Below, piece by piece: positions 34,899 to 42,747 of a DNA stretch of 64,000 nucleotides. Under the pieces are notes generated by a model. That model saw nothing but the letters and a program-made list of their open reading frames with translations. It did not search any database and had not been told where the DNA came from. Origin of the DNA: DATARH01 sp963712835 (lineage in GTDB: Bacteria; Pseudomonadota; Alphaproteobacteria; ATCC43930; CGMCC-115725). A program made the translations under genes and the position numbers. The first letter of the stretch is position 1; the number at the start of each line of letters is the position of its first letter. Where the stretch lies: assembly GCA_963712835.1 (NCBI GenBank), contig CAVQJJ010000007.1, positions 434,001 through 498,000 of the forward strand, given 5' to 3'.

Positions 34899-36089
34899 TT
34901 ACGGCGCCGTGATTTCGACGCGGCGGTTCTGCGGCTCGCGCACGCCGGCGGCGGTGGGCACGCGGTTGTCGTTCTCGCCGCGGCCGCTCACCGCCATCTC
35001 GTTCCGCGGCACGCCGAGCGCCGTCAAGGCCCGCGCGACGTTGTTGGCGCGGCGTTCGGAAAGACGCTGGTTATAGGCCGCCGAACCCGAGCGGTCGGTA
35101 TAGCCCGTGACCTGGAGCTGCACCGGCGCGCCCGATCTATACGCCGCGGCCGCTTGCTGGATGACCTTCTCGCCCTCCGGCGTAATCACGTCCTTGTCCC
35201 AATCGAAGAAGACGATGAACACGCGCGGCGCCGCGGGAGGCGGCGGGGCCGGCATCGCCGCGGGCATTGGCGGCGGTGGGGGCGGCGCCTGGAGGAAGTG
35301 ATAATTGACCTTGAGCATCACCGTGTTGTCGCGCAAGCCCACCGTACCGGTCGCGGGCGCGCGGGCGATGGCGCCGCCGGCGCCCGTCGTCCCGACATTG
35401 CCGAAGCTCATCGTGTCATGCCCGTAATCGGTGTAGCGGTATTCCGCCCCGACCGAGATGTTGGGCATCATCGCGTATTCGACGCCGCCGCCATAGGTCG
35501 GGCCCATCAGGGTCGTCGATTTCGACGCGTGGCCACCCGGCACCGCCGTTCCATCCGGCGCGGTGCCGCCGGCAAAGTTCGCCCTTAGATTGGCGTCGGC
35601 AAAGGCGATGCCGCCGGTGCCGTAGAACAGCCACTGGTTCCAGGCGTAGCCGACGCGGCCGCGGATAGACCCGTTAAAGTCCGAAGATGCCTTGAAATTG
35701 CTGCCGCCGGCGAGGCCGCCGACGCCGCCCGCCGGTACCGATGTGGTGGTCGACAGACCGCCGCCATTGATGTCGCCTTCGACGCCGAGCACGAAGTTGT
35801 TGAGCTGCCAATTGTAGCCGGCCTGGCCGCCGCCCATGACGGTCGCATCGGTGCTGCCGTTGAGATGTCGCGTGCCGCCGGGGGCCGCCGGCGAACCGGG
35901 CACCGCCCCGGCCGCGGTCGAGCCGACACGAACGTTTCCGGGCAACTGGCCCCAGGCGCCGCCGATGCCAAGCCCGACATAGGGTCCGCCCCAATTGACG
36001 TTGGTCGCCGCCGGCAAAAACTGCGCGCCGGCAGGAACCGTCATCGCCAGCAGGGCCACGCCCGCCGCCGCGTTCACCGTGAACCGCAT
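34899..36089 (-). CDS. OmpA-family outer membrane beta-barrel protein
   Basis: The 396-residue protein has a signal peptide (AAAGVALLAMTVPAGA, then QFLPA). A porin-like eight-stranded barrel follows: NWGGPYVGLGIGGAWG, GGQAGYNWQLNNFVLGVEGDIN, YTDYGHDTMSF and DNTVMLKVNYHF, as in Omp25/31-type alphaproteobacterial proteins. A Pro-rich linker (PPPPPPMPAAMPAPPPP) leads to a C-terminal OmpA peptidoglycan-binding domain (GYTDRSGSAAYNQRLSERRANNV). Fusion of the two modules is found in several alphaproteobacteria. ATG 36089 follows GGAGGGGG. It links outer membrane and peptidoglycan. Confidence 0.9.
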   Translation of the reverse strand: MRFTVNAAAGVALLAMTVPAGAQFLPAATNVNWGGPYVGLGIGGAWGQLPGNVRVGSTAAGAVPGSPAAPGGTRHLNGSTDATVMGGGQAGYNWQLNNFVLGVEGDINGGGLSTTTSVPAGGVGGLAGGSNFKASSDFNGSIRGRVGYAWNQWLFYGTGGIAFADANLRANFAGGTAPDGTAVPGGHASKSTTLMGPTYGGGVEYAMMPNISVGAEYRYTDYGHDTMSFGNVGTTGAGGAIARAPATGTVGLRDNTVMLKVNYHFLQAPPPPPPMPAAMPAPPPPAAPRVFIVFFDWDKDVITPEGEKVIQQAAAAYRSGAPVQLQVTGYTDRSGSAAYNQRLSERRANNVARALTALGVPRNEMAVSGRGENDNRVPTAAGVREPQNRRVEITAP

Positions 36090-36464
36090 AAACCCCCTCC
36101 AGACCAGATGACTGAACGCAAAGAGAAAGAGCACTCGGTTATAGGCATCAACCTAAAGCGCAGTTCCTCAGGCTCAGCCAAACAACATGGCAAGAACGGG
36201 ACGGTTCCGGTTTTCGTGAACTATTCGCGTCACTGTCGCGAAATTGCCACAGAGGCGATTGGTTGAGCCGCGGGTGGCGAAGTTCATCTTTTTGGAGCGG
36301 AAAAGGCCGTTATCTTTATCTTTACTCGAAACGAGCCTTCAGCAATTCATCTAATGCGCGACAACGGCAACATAAGATCGCGATGCTTGCGACACATCGC
36401 CTCCCATCAGCGGCAATTAAATGGTTTTCGGCAGTCATGCGCCCAGTCGACGGAAACAAGCCTG
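36090..36464. promoter_or_regulatory. 375-bp intergenic region upstream of the OmpA-family gene
   Basis: The region is lower in GC than the flanking genes and has no convincing gene. It includes an inverted repeat TTCGCG/CGCGAA (36224-36229 and 36237-36242, seven-base spacer) about 140 bases upstream of the OmpA-gene start. It also has a short direct repeat of ATCTTT near 36311-36325. It probably carries the OmpA-gene promoter and the end of the reductase transcript. I cannot assign individual promoter boxes with confidence. Confidence 0.4.
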
Positions 36465-37415
36465 TTACAGGTCGAGCTCGAGCGGCTGCTCGCCTTTGGC
36501 CCGGGTGCAGCAGGTCAGCACGTATTGCTTGCGGTCGGCCGGCTGCAGGATCTGGTCGCGGAAATCCGGCTCGCCCGAGAGATAGCGGGTGATGCAGGTG
36601 CCGCAGTAGCCGAGCTCGCACGAGGTATCGACCTTGATCCCCTGGCGGCGCAGCGCCACGGCGATCGTCTCGTCGGCGCGCACCTCGTATTCGCCGCCGC
36701 GCCGCGCGAGCCGCACGCGAAACGGCAAATCCTCGCCGATCATCTCGGGGATCGCCGCGGCCGGCCCCTTGAAATACTCGCAATGCACGGTGCGTGGCGG
36801 CCAATGCGTCGCGGCACGCGCCACCGCATCCATTAGACCCGCCGGGCCGCAATAATAGAGGTGCGTACCGGGCGGCGGCTCCTTGAGCAGCGCCGCGATG
36901 TCGAGCGCTTTGGCCGGGTCGCCGCCATCATAGTGGAACGTCACCCGGCCGATCGCCGCGAGCAGCGACAAATCCTCGCGAAAAGCGGTACGTTCCGGCG
37001 CGCGCGAGCAATAATGCAGATGAAAATCGGCGCGGCGGCGCTTTAGCTCGGCGATCATCGCCATGAACGGGGTGATGCCGATGCCGCCGGCGATCATCCA
37101 GTGGCGCTCCGCCTCGTCGACAAGCGGGAACAGGTTGCGCGGCCACGATACTTCGAGGAGGTCGCCAACCCGCGCCTTCTCGTGCAGCGCGTTCGAGCCG
37201 TACCCCACCTTCTCTTTCAGCACCGCGATGCAATAACGCCGCCGCTCCGCCGGGTCGTTGCACAGCGAATAGTCGCGCAGCAGGCCCGGCGCGACGCGGA
37301 TCGCGACATGCGCCCCCGCCGTGAAGCGCGGCAGATCGCGCTCGTTGGGGTCGACAAGCTCGAAGCCGAGCACCTCTTCGGCGAGATAGCTGATCGAGCG
37401 GATGCGCAGATGCAT
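36465..37415 (-). CDS. PDR/VanB-type oxidoreductase (FMN, 2Fe-2S)
   Basis: The 316-residue reductase has the phthalate dioxygenase reductase order: an FMN-binding barrel (FTAGAHVAIRVAPGLLRDYSLCNDP), an NAD domain (HWMIAGGIGITPFMAMIAEL, YYCGPAGLMDAV), and a C-terminal plant-type ferredoxin domain. The ferredoxin Cys are in TSCELGYCGTCITRYLSGEP and VLTCCTRAKG. It supplies electrons from NADH to a Rieske oxygenase, most plausibly the one at 30666. ATG 37415 (MHLRIRSISYLAEE) is chosen over an upstream frame start at 37505. Confidence 0.9.
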   Translation of the reverse strand: MHLRIRSISYLAEEVLGFELVDPNERDLPRFTAGAHVAIRVAPGLLRDYSLCNDPAERRRYCIAVLKEKVGYGSNALHEKARVGDLLEVSWPRNLFPLVDEAERHWMIAGGIGITPFMAMIAELKRRRADFHLHYCSRAPERTAFREDLSLLAAIGRVTFHYDGGDPAKALDIAALLKEPPPGTHLYYCGPAGLMDAVARAATHWPPRTVHCEYFKGPAAAIPEMIGEDLPFRVRLARRGGEYEVRADETIAVALRRQGIKVDTSCELGYCGTCITRYLSGEPDFRDQILQPADRKQYVLTCCTRAKGEQPLELDL

Positions 37416-37541
37416 GGGCGCGGTTATCGCGCGAATGGCGGCCAATGGGAAGATCGCGGCGCGACCGGCTGCCGCAGGCGCTTTGCGGTTTCTCTCATGC
37501 GGCATTCGCGTCGCGGGGCCGTCGTAGCTTTCACGACTACC

Positions 37542-37679
37542 AATCCGAGCTTGTTCCCGACCTGGATCCGCTCACGGGCGACTGGCTTTATCGCGAGGGC
37601 AATGGTCATCGGCGTCATCTCGATCGGCGGCCTCGGCCCGCGCACCAGCGGCCTCGCGCTCGAAACGATCGCGCACTGA
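37542..37679 (+). pseudogene. Possible remnant of an MFS transporter 3' end
   Basis: A short plus-strand frame reads LFPTWIRSRATGFIARA and ends GPRTSGLALETIAH. These resemble the ElFPTrvR and the PETKG..LEEI motifs near the end of MFS sugar porters, but with most of the intervening membrane segments missing. No upstream part of such a gene is present. It is best read as a decayed remnant, and the evidence is thin. Confidence 0.3.
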
Positions 37680-37686
37680 GGAGGGG

Positions 37687-38073
37687 TCACAGCGGCGCCG
37701 GCTCGATGCCCAGCGCCTCCGCAGCCGCGAGAAGACGATGGTCGTAACTGGCCAACGTGATTTCCTGTCCGTGTCGGCGGAGGAAGTGCGTCGTCGCTAG
37801 ATGCAGAGCATCCAACGTCCGGAGCGGCAGCGGCAATGGGTGAAGCGCGCGATCTAATGCGTCGTCGCTCAGGCCGATCAGCTCGACGTGATCGAGCAGC
37901 CGCTCGATGTCCTCGCGATGAGAGAGTCGAGTCGGTTGTGCGTGAACTCTGACCCAGACCTCGTACAACAGCAGCTGGCTCGATGTCAGTGGCAGGGCCC
38001 AAAAAGCATCTGGAGGAGTCACTTCCTCCGCAAAAGCGCGGGATAGAAGAATTGAGGAGTCGACGTAAATCAC
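37687..38073 (-). CDS. vapC: PIN-domain toxin (VapC family)
   Basis: The 128-residue PIN-domain ribonuclease starts at GTG with VIYVDSSILLSRAF. Acidic metal-binding residues are seen in YVDSS, YEVWVR, TLDALHLAT and SYDHRL. VapC toxins typically cleave tRNA or rRNA. Its GTG overlaps the antitoxin stop by four bases (GTGA), the standard toxin-antitoxin coupling. A frame opening upstream to 38178 is only the antitoxin gene in another frame. Confidence 0.85.
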   Translation of the reverse strand: MIYVDSSILLSRAFAEEVTPPDAFWALPLTSSQLLLYEVWVRVHAQPTRLSHREDIERLLDHVELIGLSDDALDRALHPLPLPLRTLDALHLATTHFLRRHGQEITLASYDHRLLAAAEALGIEPAPL

Positions 38074-38357
38074 CGATCCTCTCGATCCTCTTCGATCTCC
38101 CGCATCAGGTCTTCGAATTTCATGATCGGCCGACGCGGTGGAAGCGGCCCGTTCGGGTCTTTGGCCGGTGTCAGCCAACCCTCCTTTATTCCCTTGGCCC
38201 GGAACTCCTCTCGGGATAGCGGCCGATCCGGACGCGGCGGAACGAGCTCGGCGACGACGCGGTTGCGGTCAGTCACCTGCACCGTCTCGCCGGCGGCGGC
38301 GATACGGACGTATTCGCTGAGCTTGTTCTTGAGGACCTTGAGGCCGACGGTGCGCAT
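38070..38357 (-). CDS. Phd/YefM-like antitoxin partner of VapC
   Basis: The 95-residue protein begins MRTVGLKVLKNKLSEYVRIAAAGETVQVTDRNRVVAEL, the pattern of the prevent-host-death antitoxin fold: a short DNA-binding N-terminus and then a disordered, acidic toxin-binding tail (EDLMREIEEDREDR). It should neutralise the PIN toxin and repress the pair. The start ATG lies three bases from a perfect palindrome that spans the probable promoter. Confidence 0.85.
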   Translation of the reverse strand: MRTVGLKVLKNKLSEYVRIAAAGETVQVTDRNRVVAELVPPRPDRPLSREEFRAKGIKEGWLTPAKDPNGPLPPRRPIMKFEDLMREIEEDREDR

Positions 38358-38360
38358 CCC

Positions 38361-38392
38361 GATAAAGTAGCCTCTAGAGGCTACTTTATCAA
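38361..38392 (-). promoter_or_regulatory. Promoter and perfect 30-bp palindromic operator of the toxin-antitoxin pair
   Basis: Positions 38361-38390 form a perfect palindrome with 15-base arms (GATAAAGTAGCCTCT). On the minus strand TTGATA (38387-38392) and TACTTT (38364-38369) stand 17 bases apart, so -35 and -10 boxes coincide with the two ends of the palindrome. Transcription would start at or near the antitoxin ATG at 38357, implying a leaderless message. The palindrome is two bases from the pheT stop, so it could also form a hairpin at the end of the pheT transcript. Confidence 0.65.
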
Positions 38393-38394
38393 TG

Positions 38395-40779
38395 TCAGCC
38401 TCTGAGCGTCCCGTTGGTCGCTTTCTCGACCGCTGCGACGAGGCGATGTGAGAATCCCTCGATCTCGGCGTCGGTCAGCGTTGCCTCCCGCGGCTGCAAG
38501 GTGACGGTGATGGCAAGCGATTTCTTGCCCTCGGGCAAGCCCTTGCCCTCGTAGACGTCGAACAGGCGGATGTCGGTCGCCAGCTTGCGTTCGACGCCAC
38601 GGGCAGCGCGCAGCAAGGTTTCGGCCGCCACGTCACGATCGACGATAAAGGCGAAATCGCGCTCGACCGGCTGAAACACCGAAAGTTTGAGCAGCGGCCG
38701 CGTGCGGATGGCGCGCGGCAGGGCAACGGCATCGACAAACACCTCGAACGCCGCGACCGGGCCTTTGACGTCGAATGCGTCGAGGATGTCGGGATGCAGT
38801 TCACCGAAATGCGCGAGCACGGTCGGTCCGAGCCGCAACACGCCGCTGCGGCCGGGATGGAACCAGGCGGGCGGCTCGCCGAACACCTGGAGGTTGTCGG
38901 TCGGCGCCCCGGCGGCGGCAAGCGCCGCAAGGGCATCTTCCTTCGCGGCGAACAGGTCCGGCTCACCCGCCTTCACGCGCCAGTCACGCGGACCGAGCCG
39001 CCCCGCGCGCAACCCGCCCGCGACATTGGCCTGGCCCTCCGGCGTGTCGTCGCGATAGATCGGCCCGACCTCGAAGAGCGCGACATCGGCGATGCCGCGA
39101 TCGGCGTTGCGCCGCACCGCCTCGAGCAGATTAGGCAGCACCGAAGGCCGCATCTGGTCGAGATCGGCGCTGATCGGGTTGACCAGCTTGAGCACCGGCT
39201 GGCCGCCGCCGAAGCGTTCGGCCTGGGCGGCAGGGAGGAACGAGAACGTCACCGCCTCGGTCAGGCCGCGCGCGGAGAGCGTGCGGCGCACCAGCTCCAA
39301 GCGGCGGCGGCGCGGCTCGATCGCGGCGCGCGAGATTACCGTCTCGCGCGGCAGCGGCACTGGCGGCACCTCGTCATAGCCCTTGACCCGCAGCACCTCC
39401 TCGACAAGATCGGCCTCGCCGACGACATCGCCGCGCCACGGCGGCGGGGTAACGGCCAGGCGGTCACCGTGTTCCGCGACCGCGAAGCCCAAATCTTCGA
39501 GGATCGTCGTCGCTTCCGGCGGCGGTACCGCGAGGCCGCCGAGCTGCGCCGGCCGGTTTTCGCGCAAGGTGTATTGTCGCTGCCATTCGGGTACGGCGCC
39601 GGCGACGACGACTTCCGAGGGCTCGCCGCCGCACAGCTCCAGCACCAGCCGCGTCGCGATCTCGAGGCCGGGCGCGGTGAATTCCGGGTCGATCCCGCGC
39701 TCGAAGCGATAGCGCGCGTCGCTGGTGATCTCCAGCCGGCGGCCGGTCGCGGCGGTGCGCACCGGATCGAACAGCGCCGCCTCGATAAAGACCTCGGTGG
39801 TCTCCTCGGTGCAGCTCGTCGGCTCGCCGCCCATCACGCCGCCGAGGCTTTGCACGCCGTTATCGTCGCAGATCGCGGTGATCTCGGGGTCGAGCGTGTA
39901 TTCGCGGCCGTTGAGCGCCAGCAGCTTTTCGCCCGTCTTGGCGAAGCGGACGATGAGATCGCCCTTGACCTTGCCGGCGTCGAACACGTGCAGCGGCCGG
40001 TTGAGGTCGAAGGTGAGGAAATTGGTGATGTCGACCAGCGCCGAGATCGGCCGCAGCCCGATCGCTTCAAGCCGGCGCTTTAGCCAATCGGGGCTCGGCC
40101 CGTTCTTGAGGCCGCGAATGTGGCGGCCAAAAAACAGCGGGCACGCCTTGTGGTCGGTGAGCTTGATGCCGATCGGCGATATGAATTTGCCGGGGACCCG
40201 CGTTTCATCGAGCGGTGTGAGCTTGCCGACCCCGGCGGCGGAAAGGTCGCGCGCGAGACCGCGCACGCCGAGGCAATCGGCGCGGTTGGGCGTCACCTTG
40301 ATATCGATGACCGGGTCGCCGAGCCCGGCATAGGCGGTGTAGGGCATGCCGACCGGCGCATCCTCGGGCAGGTCGATAATGCCCTCGTGGTCGTCGCTGA
40401 GCGCCAGCTCGTAGGCCGACATCAGCATGCCGCGCGATGCCTGGCCGCGGATCGTGCTTTCTTCCAATTTCTTGCCGTTTCGCGGCACGATGACCCCGGC
40501 CGGGCCGAAGACGCCCTTCATGCCGGTCCGGGCATTGGGTGCGCCGCACACCACCTGAATTTCGCCGTCCCCCGCGTCGACGACGCAGACCCTGAGACGA
40601 TCGGCGTTGGGGTGCTGCACCGCCGAGACGACGCGCGCCACTGTGAACCCGGCGAGCGCCTTTGCCGGGTCGTCGACCCCGTCGACATCGTGGCCGAGCA
40701 TAACAAGCCGCTCGACGATCTCCTCGATCGTCGCTGGCGTATCGAGATGGGTCTTGAGCCAGGAGAGCGTCGTCTTCAT
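38395..40779 (-). CDS. pheT: Phenylalanyl-tRNA synthetase beta subunit
   Basis: The 794-residue subunit has all the expected domains: N-terminal core starting MKTTLSWLKTHLDTPATIEEI, an EMAP/tRNA-binding domain (VARVVSAVQHPNADRLRVC), the B3/B4 editing domain, the B5 domain (RENRPAQLGGLAVPP), the catalytic-like region, and the C-terminal FDX-ACB anticodon-binding domain (KLSVFQPVERDFAFIVDRDV). It forms the heterotetramer with PheS. The gap to pheS is 10 bases. Confidence 0.97.
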   Translation of the reverse strand: MKTTLSWLKTHLDTPATIEEIVERLVMLGHDVDGVDDPAKALAGFTVARVVSAVQHPNADRLRVCVVDAGDGEIQVVCGAPNARTGMKGVFGPAGVIVPRNGKKLEESTIRGQASRGMLMSAYELALSDDHEGIIDLPEDAPVGMPYTAYAGLGDPVIDIKVTPNRADCLGVRGLARDLSAAGVGKLTPLDETRVPGKFISPIGIKLTDHKACPLFFGRHIRGLKNGPSPDWLKRRLEAIGLRPISALVDITNFLTFDLNRPLHVFDAGKVKGDLIVRFAKTGEKLLALNGREYTLDPEITAICDDNGVQSLGGVMGGEPTSCTEETTEVFIEAALFDPVRTAATGRRLEITSDARYRFERGIDPEFTAPGLEIATRLVLELCGGEPSEVVVAGAVPEWQRQYTLRENRPAQLGGLAVPPPEATTILEDLGFAVAEHGDRLAVTPPPWRGDVVGEADLVEEVLRVKGYDEVPPVPLPRETVISRAAIEPRRRRLELVRRTLSARGLTEAVTFSFLPAAQAERFGGGQPVLKLVNPISADLDQMRPSVLPNLLEAVRRNADRGIADVALFEVGPIYRDDTPEGQANVAGGLRAGRLGPRDWRVKAGEPDLFAAKEDALAALAAAGAPTDNLQVFGEPPAWFHPGRSGVLRLGPTVLAHFGELHPDILDAFDVKGPVAAFEVFVDAVALPRAIRTRPLLKLSVFQPVERDFAFIVDRDVAAETLLRAARGVERKLATDIRLFDVYEGKGLPEGKKSLAITVTLQPREATLTDAEIEGFSHRLVAAVEKATNGTLRG

Positions 40780-40789
40780 AGCACGCCTC

Positions 40790-41863
40790 TCATAACGCCC
40801 CTCGGACCATCGAGGGCACGTCGAGCGGCAGGAAGCCGTAATGCCGCAGCCAGCGAAGGTCGCTGTCGTACATCGTGCGCAGATCAGGGATGCCGTATTT
40901 CAGCATCGCCACGCGCTCGATCCCCATGCCGAACGCAAAGCCCTGGTACTCGTCGGGGTCGATTCCGCAATTGCGCAGCACTTGCGGGTGTACCATGCCG
41001 CTGCCGAGAATTTCGAGCCAGCCCTCGCCGGCGCCGATCTTCAGCTCGCCCCCGGCCCGCGAGCAGCCGATATCGACCTCGGCCGACGGCTCGGTGAACG
41101 GGAAATAGCTCGGCCGGAAGCGCACCGGCAGGTCGTCGACATCAAAAAACGCGCGGCAGAACTCGATCAGGCACCCCTTGAGGTGGCCCATATGCGTGGT
41201 GCGGTCGATCACCAGGCCTTCGACCTGGTGGAACATCGGCGAGTGCGTCGCGTCGTGGTCGCACCGGAAGGTGCGGCCCGGAACGATGATGCGGATCGGC
41301 GGCTTTTGTTGGAGCATCGTGCGCACCTGCACCGGCGAGGTGTGAGTGCGCAGCACCAGGCGCGAACCGTCCGCGCGTTCGGGCAGATAGAACGTGTCGT
41401 GCTCCTGCCGCGCCGGATGCTCGGGCGGGATGTTGAGCGCGGTGAAATTGTAGAAATCGTCCTCGATGTGTGGACCCTCGGCAACGACAAAGCCCATCTC
41501 GCCAAAGATCGCGATGATCTCGTCGATGGTCTGGCTGATCGGGTGGATGCGGCCCTGCGCGGTCGGAAACGCCGGCAGCGTCGCATCGGCGCGCTCGGCG
41601 GCGAGGCGATTGGAAAGCGCGGCACGGTTCAGCTCGACGGCGCGCGCATCGATCGCCTCGGAGATCGTGTCCTTGAGCGCGTTGAACCGGGCGCCGGCGT
41701 CGCGCCGCTCTTCGGTCGGCAGCGCGCCCAACCCGCGCATCAGCCCGGTCACCAGGCCCTGTCGGCCGAGATACTTGATCCGCACCGCTTCGAGCGCATC
41801 GGGCGAGGCGGTGGCGGCGATCTCGCCGAGTCCGGCATCCTGCACTTGTTGCGGATCGTCCAT
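40790..41863 (-). CDS. pheS: Phenylalanyl-tRNA synthetase alpha subunit
   Basis: The 357-residue catalytic subunit is a class II synthetase. Motif 2 is in IRIIVPGRTFRCDHDATHSPMFHQVEGL, with PSYFPFTEPSAEVDIGC, and motif 3 is GFAFGMGIERVAMLKYGIPDLR. The N-terminal coiled coil that contacts tRNA is the first 90 or so residues. ATG 41863 (MDDPQQVQDAGLGE) is taken; the frame is open further upstream. A terminator-like hairpin precedes it. Confidence 0.97.
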   Translation of the reverse strand: MDDPQQVQDAGLGEIAATASPDALEAVRIKYLGRQGLVTGLMRGLGALPTEERRDAGARFNALKDTISEAIDARAVELNRAALSNRLAAERADATLPAFPTAQGRIHPISQTIDEIIAIFGEMGFVVAEGPHIEDDFYNFTALNIPPEHPARQEHDTFYLPERADGSRLVLRTHTSPVQVRTMLQQKPPIRIIVPGRTFRCDHDATHSPMFHQVEGLVIDRTTHMGHLKGCLIEFCRAFFDVDDLPVRFRPSYFPFTEPSAEVDIGCSRAGGELKIGAGEGWLEILGSGMVHPQVLRNCGIDPDEYQGFAFGMGIERVAMLKYGIPDLRTMYDSDLRWLRHYGFLPLDVPSMVRGAL

Positions 41864-41890
41864 GACCAATCCTTGAACACCTTTGAGCGC

Positions 41891-41919
41891 AATAGAAAAG
41901 GGGCCGATTGCGGCCCCTT
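41891..41919 (-). terminator. Intrinsic terminator or attenuator between rplT and pheS
   Basis: On the minus strand AAGGGGCCG, a four-base loop and CGGCCCCTT are followed by TTCTATT, about 80 bases past rplT and 30 before pheS. The pheST operon of enterics is attenuated through a Phe-rich leader peptide, but I find no Phe-rich short frame here. It may simply limit read-through from rplT. Confidence 0.65.
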
Positions 41920-41997
41920 CGTGACTCGAACGCAAGCAGCGCGGGGCCTAGCGAGAGCACCCGCCGCTAAATCGCTCGGTGTGGGGGATGTGCGCGG

Positions 41998-42375
41998 TCA
42001 TTCCGCGGCTGCCGGCGCCTGTTCGAGCGCGGATTTCGCGGTGCCGACGACGCCGGCGAATGCCTCGGGTTCGCGGATCGCCAGGTCGGACAAGATCTTG
42101 CGGTCGAGCTCCAGCCCGGCGAGCTTCAGCCCGTGGATGAATTGCGAATAGGTGAGGCCATGCTCGCGCACGCCGGCATTGATCCGCTGGATCCACAGTC
42201 CGCGGAAATCGCGCTTCTTGTTGCGTCGGTCGCGATAGGCGTAGCGCAGCGCCTTCTCGACCTTTTCGAGCGCGATGCGATAGGCCTTGCTGTTGCGCCC
42301 GCGATAGCCCTTGGCGAGGTCGAGGACCTTCTTGTGGCGGGCGTGCGTCGTCACGCCGCGTTTTACGCGCGCCAT
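41998..42375 (-). CDS. rplT: 50S ribosomal protein L20
   Basis: The 125-residue protein begins MARVKRGVTTHARHKKVLDLAKGYRGRNSKAYRIA, the invariant L20 start, and continues with DRRNKKRDFRGLWIQRINAGVREHGLTYSQFI. L20 is needed for early 50S assembly, and in other bacteria it represses its own operon by binding the rpmI leader. It starts three bases after the rpmI stop. Confidence 0.98.
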   Translation of the reverse strand: MARVKRGVTTHARHKKVLDLAKGYRGRNSKAYRIALEKVEKALRYAYRDRRNKKRDFRGLWIQRINAGVREHGLTYSQFIHGLKLAGLELDRKILSDLAIREPEAFAGVVGTAKSALEQAPAAAE

Positions 42376-42378
42376 GGC

Positions 42379-42582
42379 TCAGCCTCGCAGATACGGCATG
42401 TAGGTGAGCACGAGGTTGGTGTCGCCCGGCTGCAGGATCACGGTGCCGCGCGCCTTGCGCTTCATCGATTTCGGCTTCGAGATCAAGCGATGCCGCTTGT
42501 GCGCGACGTTCATCTTGATCTTGCCGGTCGCAGTCCGGCTGAAGCGCTTCTTGGCGCCGCTCTTGGTCTTCAACTTGGGCAT
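42379..42582 (-). CDS. rpmI: 50S ribosomal protein L35
   Basis: The 67-residue basic protein MPKLKTKSGAKKRFSRTATG... shows the L35 core AHKRHRLISKPKSMKRKARGT and ends MPYLRG. ATG 42582 gives the conserved MPKLKTKSGAKKR start; 11 further codons upstream are open but not homologous. It lies directly ahead of rplT. Confidence 0.97.
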   Translation of the reverse strand: MPKLKTKSGAKKRFSRTATGKIKMNVAHKRHRLISKPKSMKRKARGTVILQPGDTNLVLTYMPYLRG

Positions 42583-42643
42583 TTCGGGTTCCTGTAGGCT
42601 GTGGCGGCCAGGCATGCCCTATGAGGCGCAAATAATGCGCGGG

Positions 42644-42666
42644 CCCGCCGCCGATTGAGCGGCGGG
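42644..42666. promoter_or_regulatory. Strong hairpin in the rpmI-rplT leader region
   Basis: Perfect eight-base GC arms CCCGCCGC and GCGGCGGG surround a seven-base loop, about 60 bases upstream of rpmI. It could be part of an L20-binding leader structure or a transcript end; it has no T run typical of a terminator on the minus strand. Confidence 0.35.
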
Positions 42667-42747
42667 TTATACCGACGCGACCAGGCGAAAGCAAGCCAAG
42701 CTAAAGCAAGATTGGCGGCGTCGCGGCGGAATTGGCATCATGCGGCC

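Noticed and set aside
41864..41997. Phe-rich leader peptide ahead of pheS
   Set aside because: I searched the sequence upstream of the hairpin for a short frame with Phe codons, in analogy with pheM. None was found, so only the terminator is reported.
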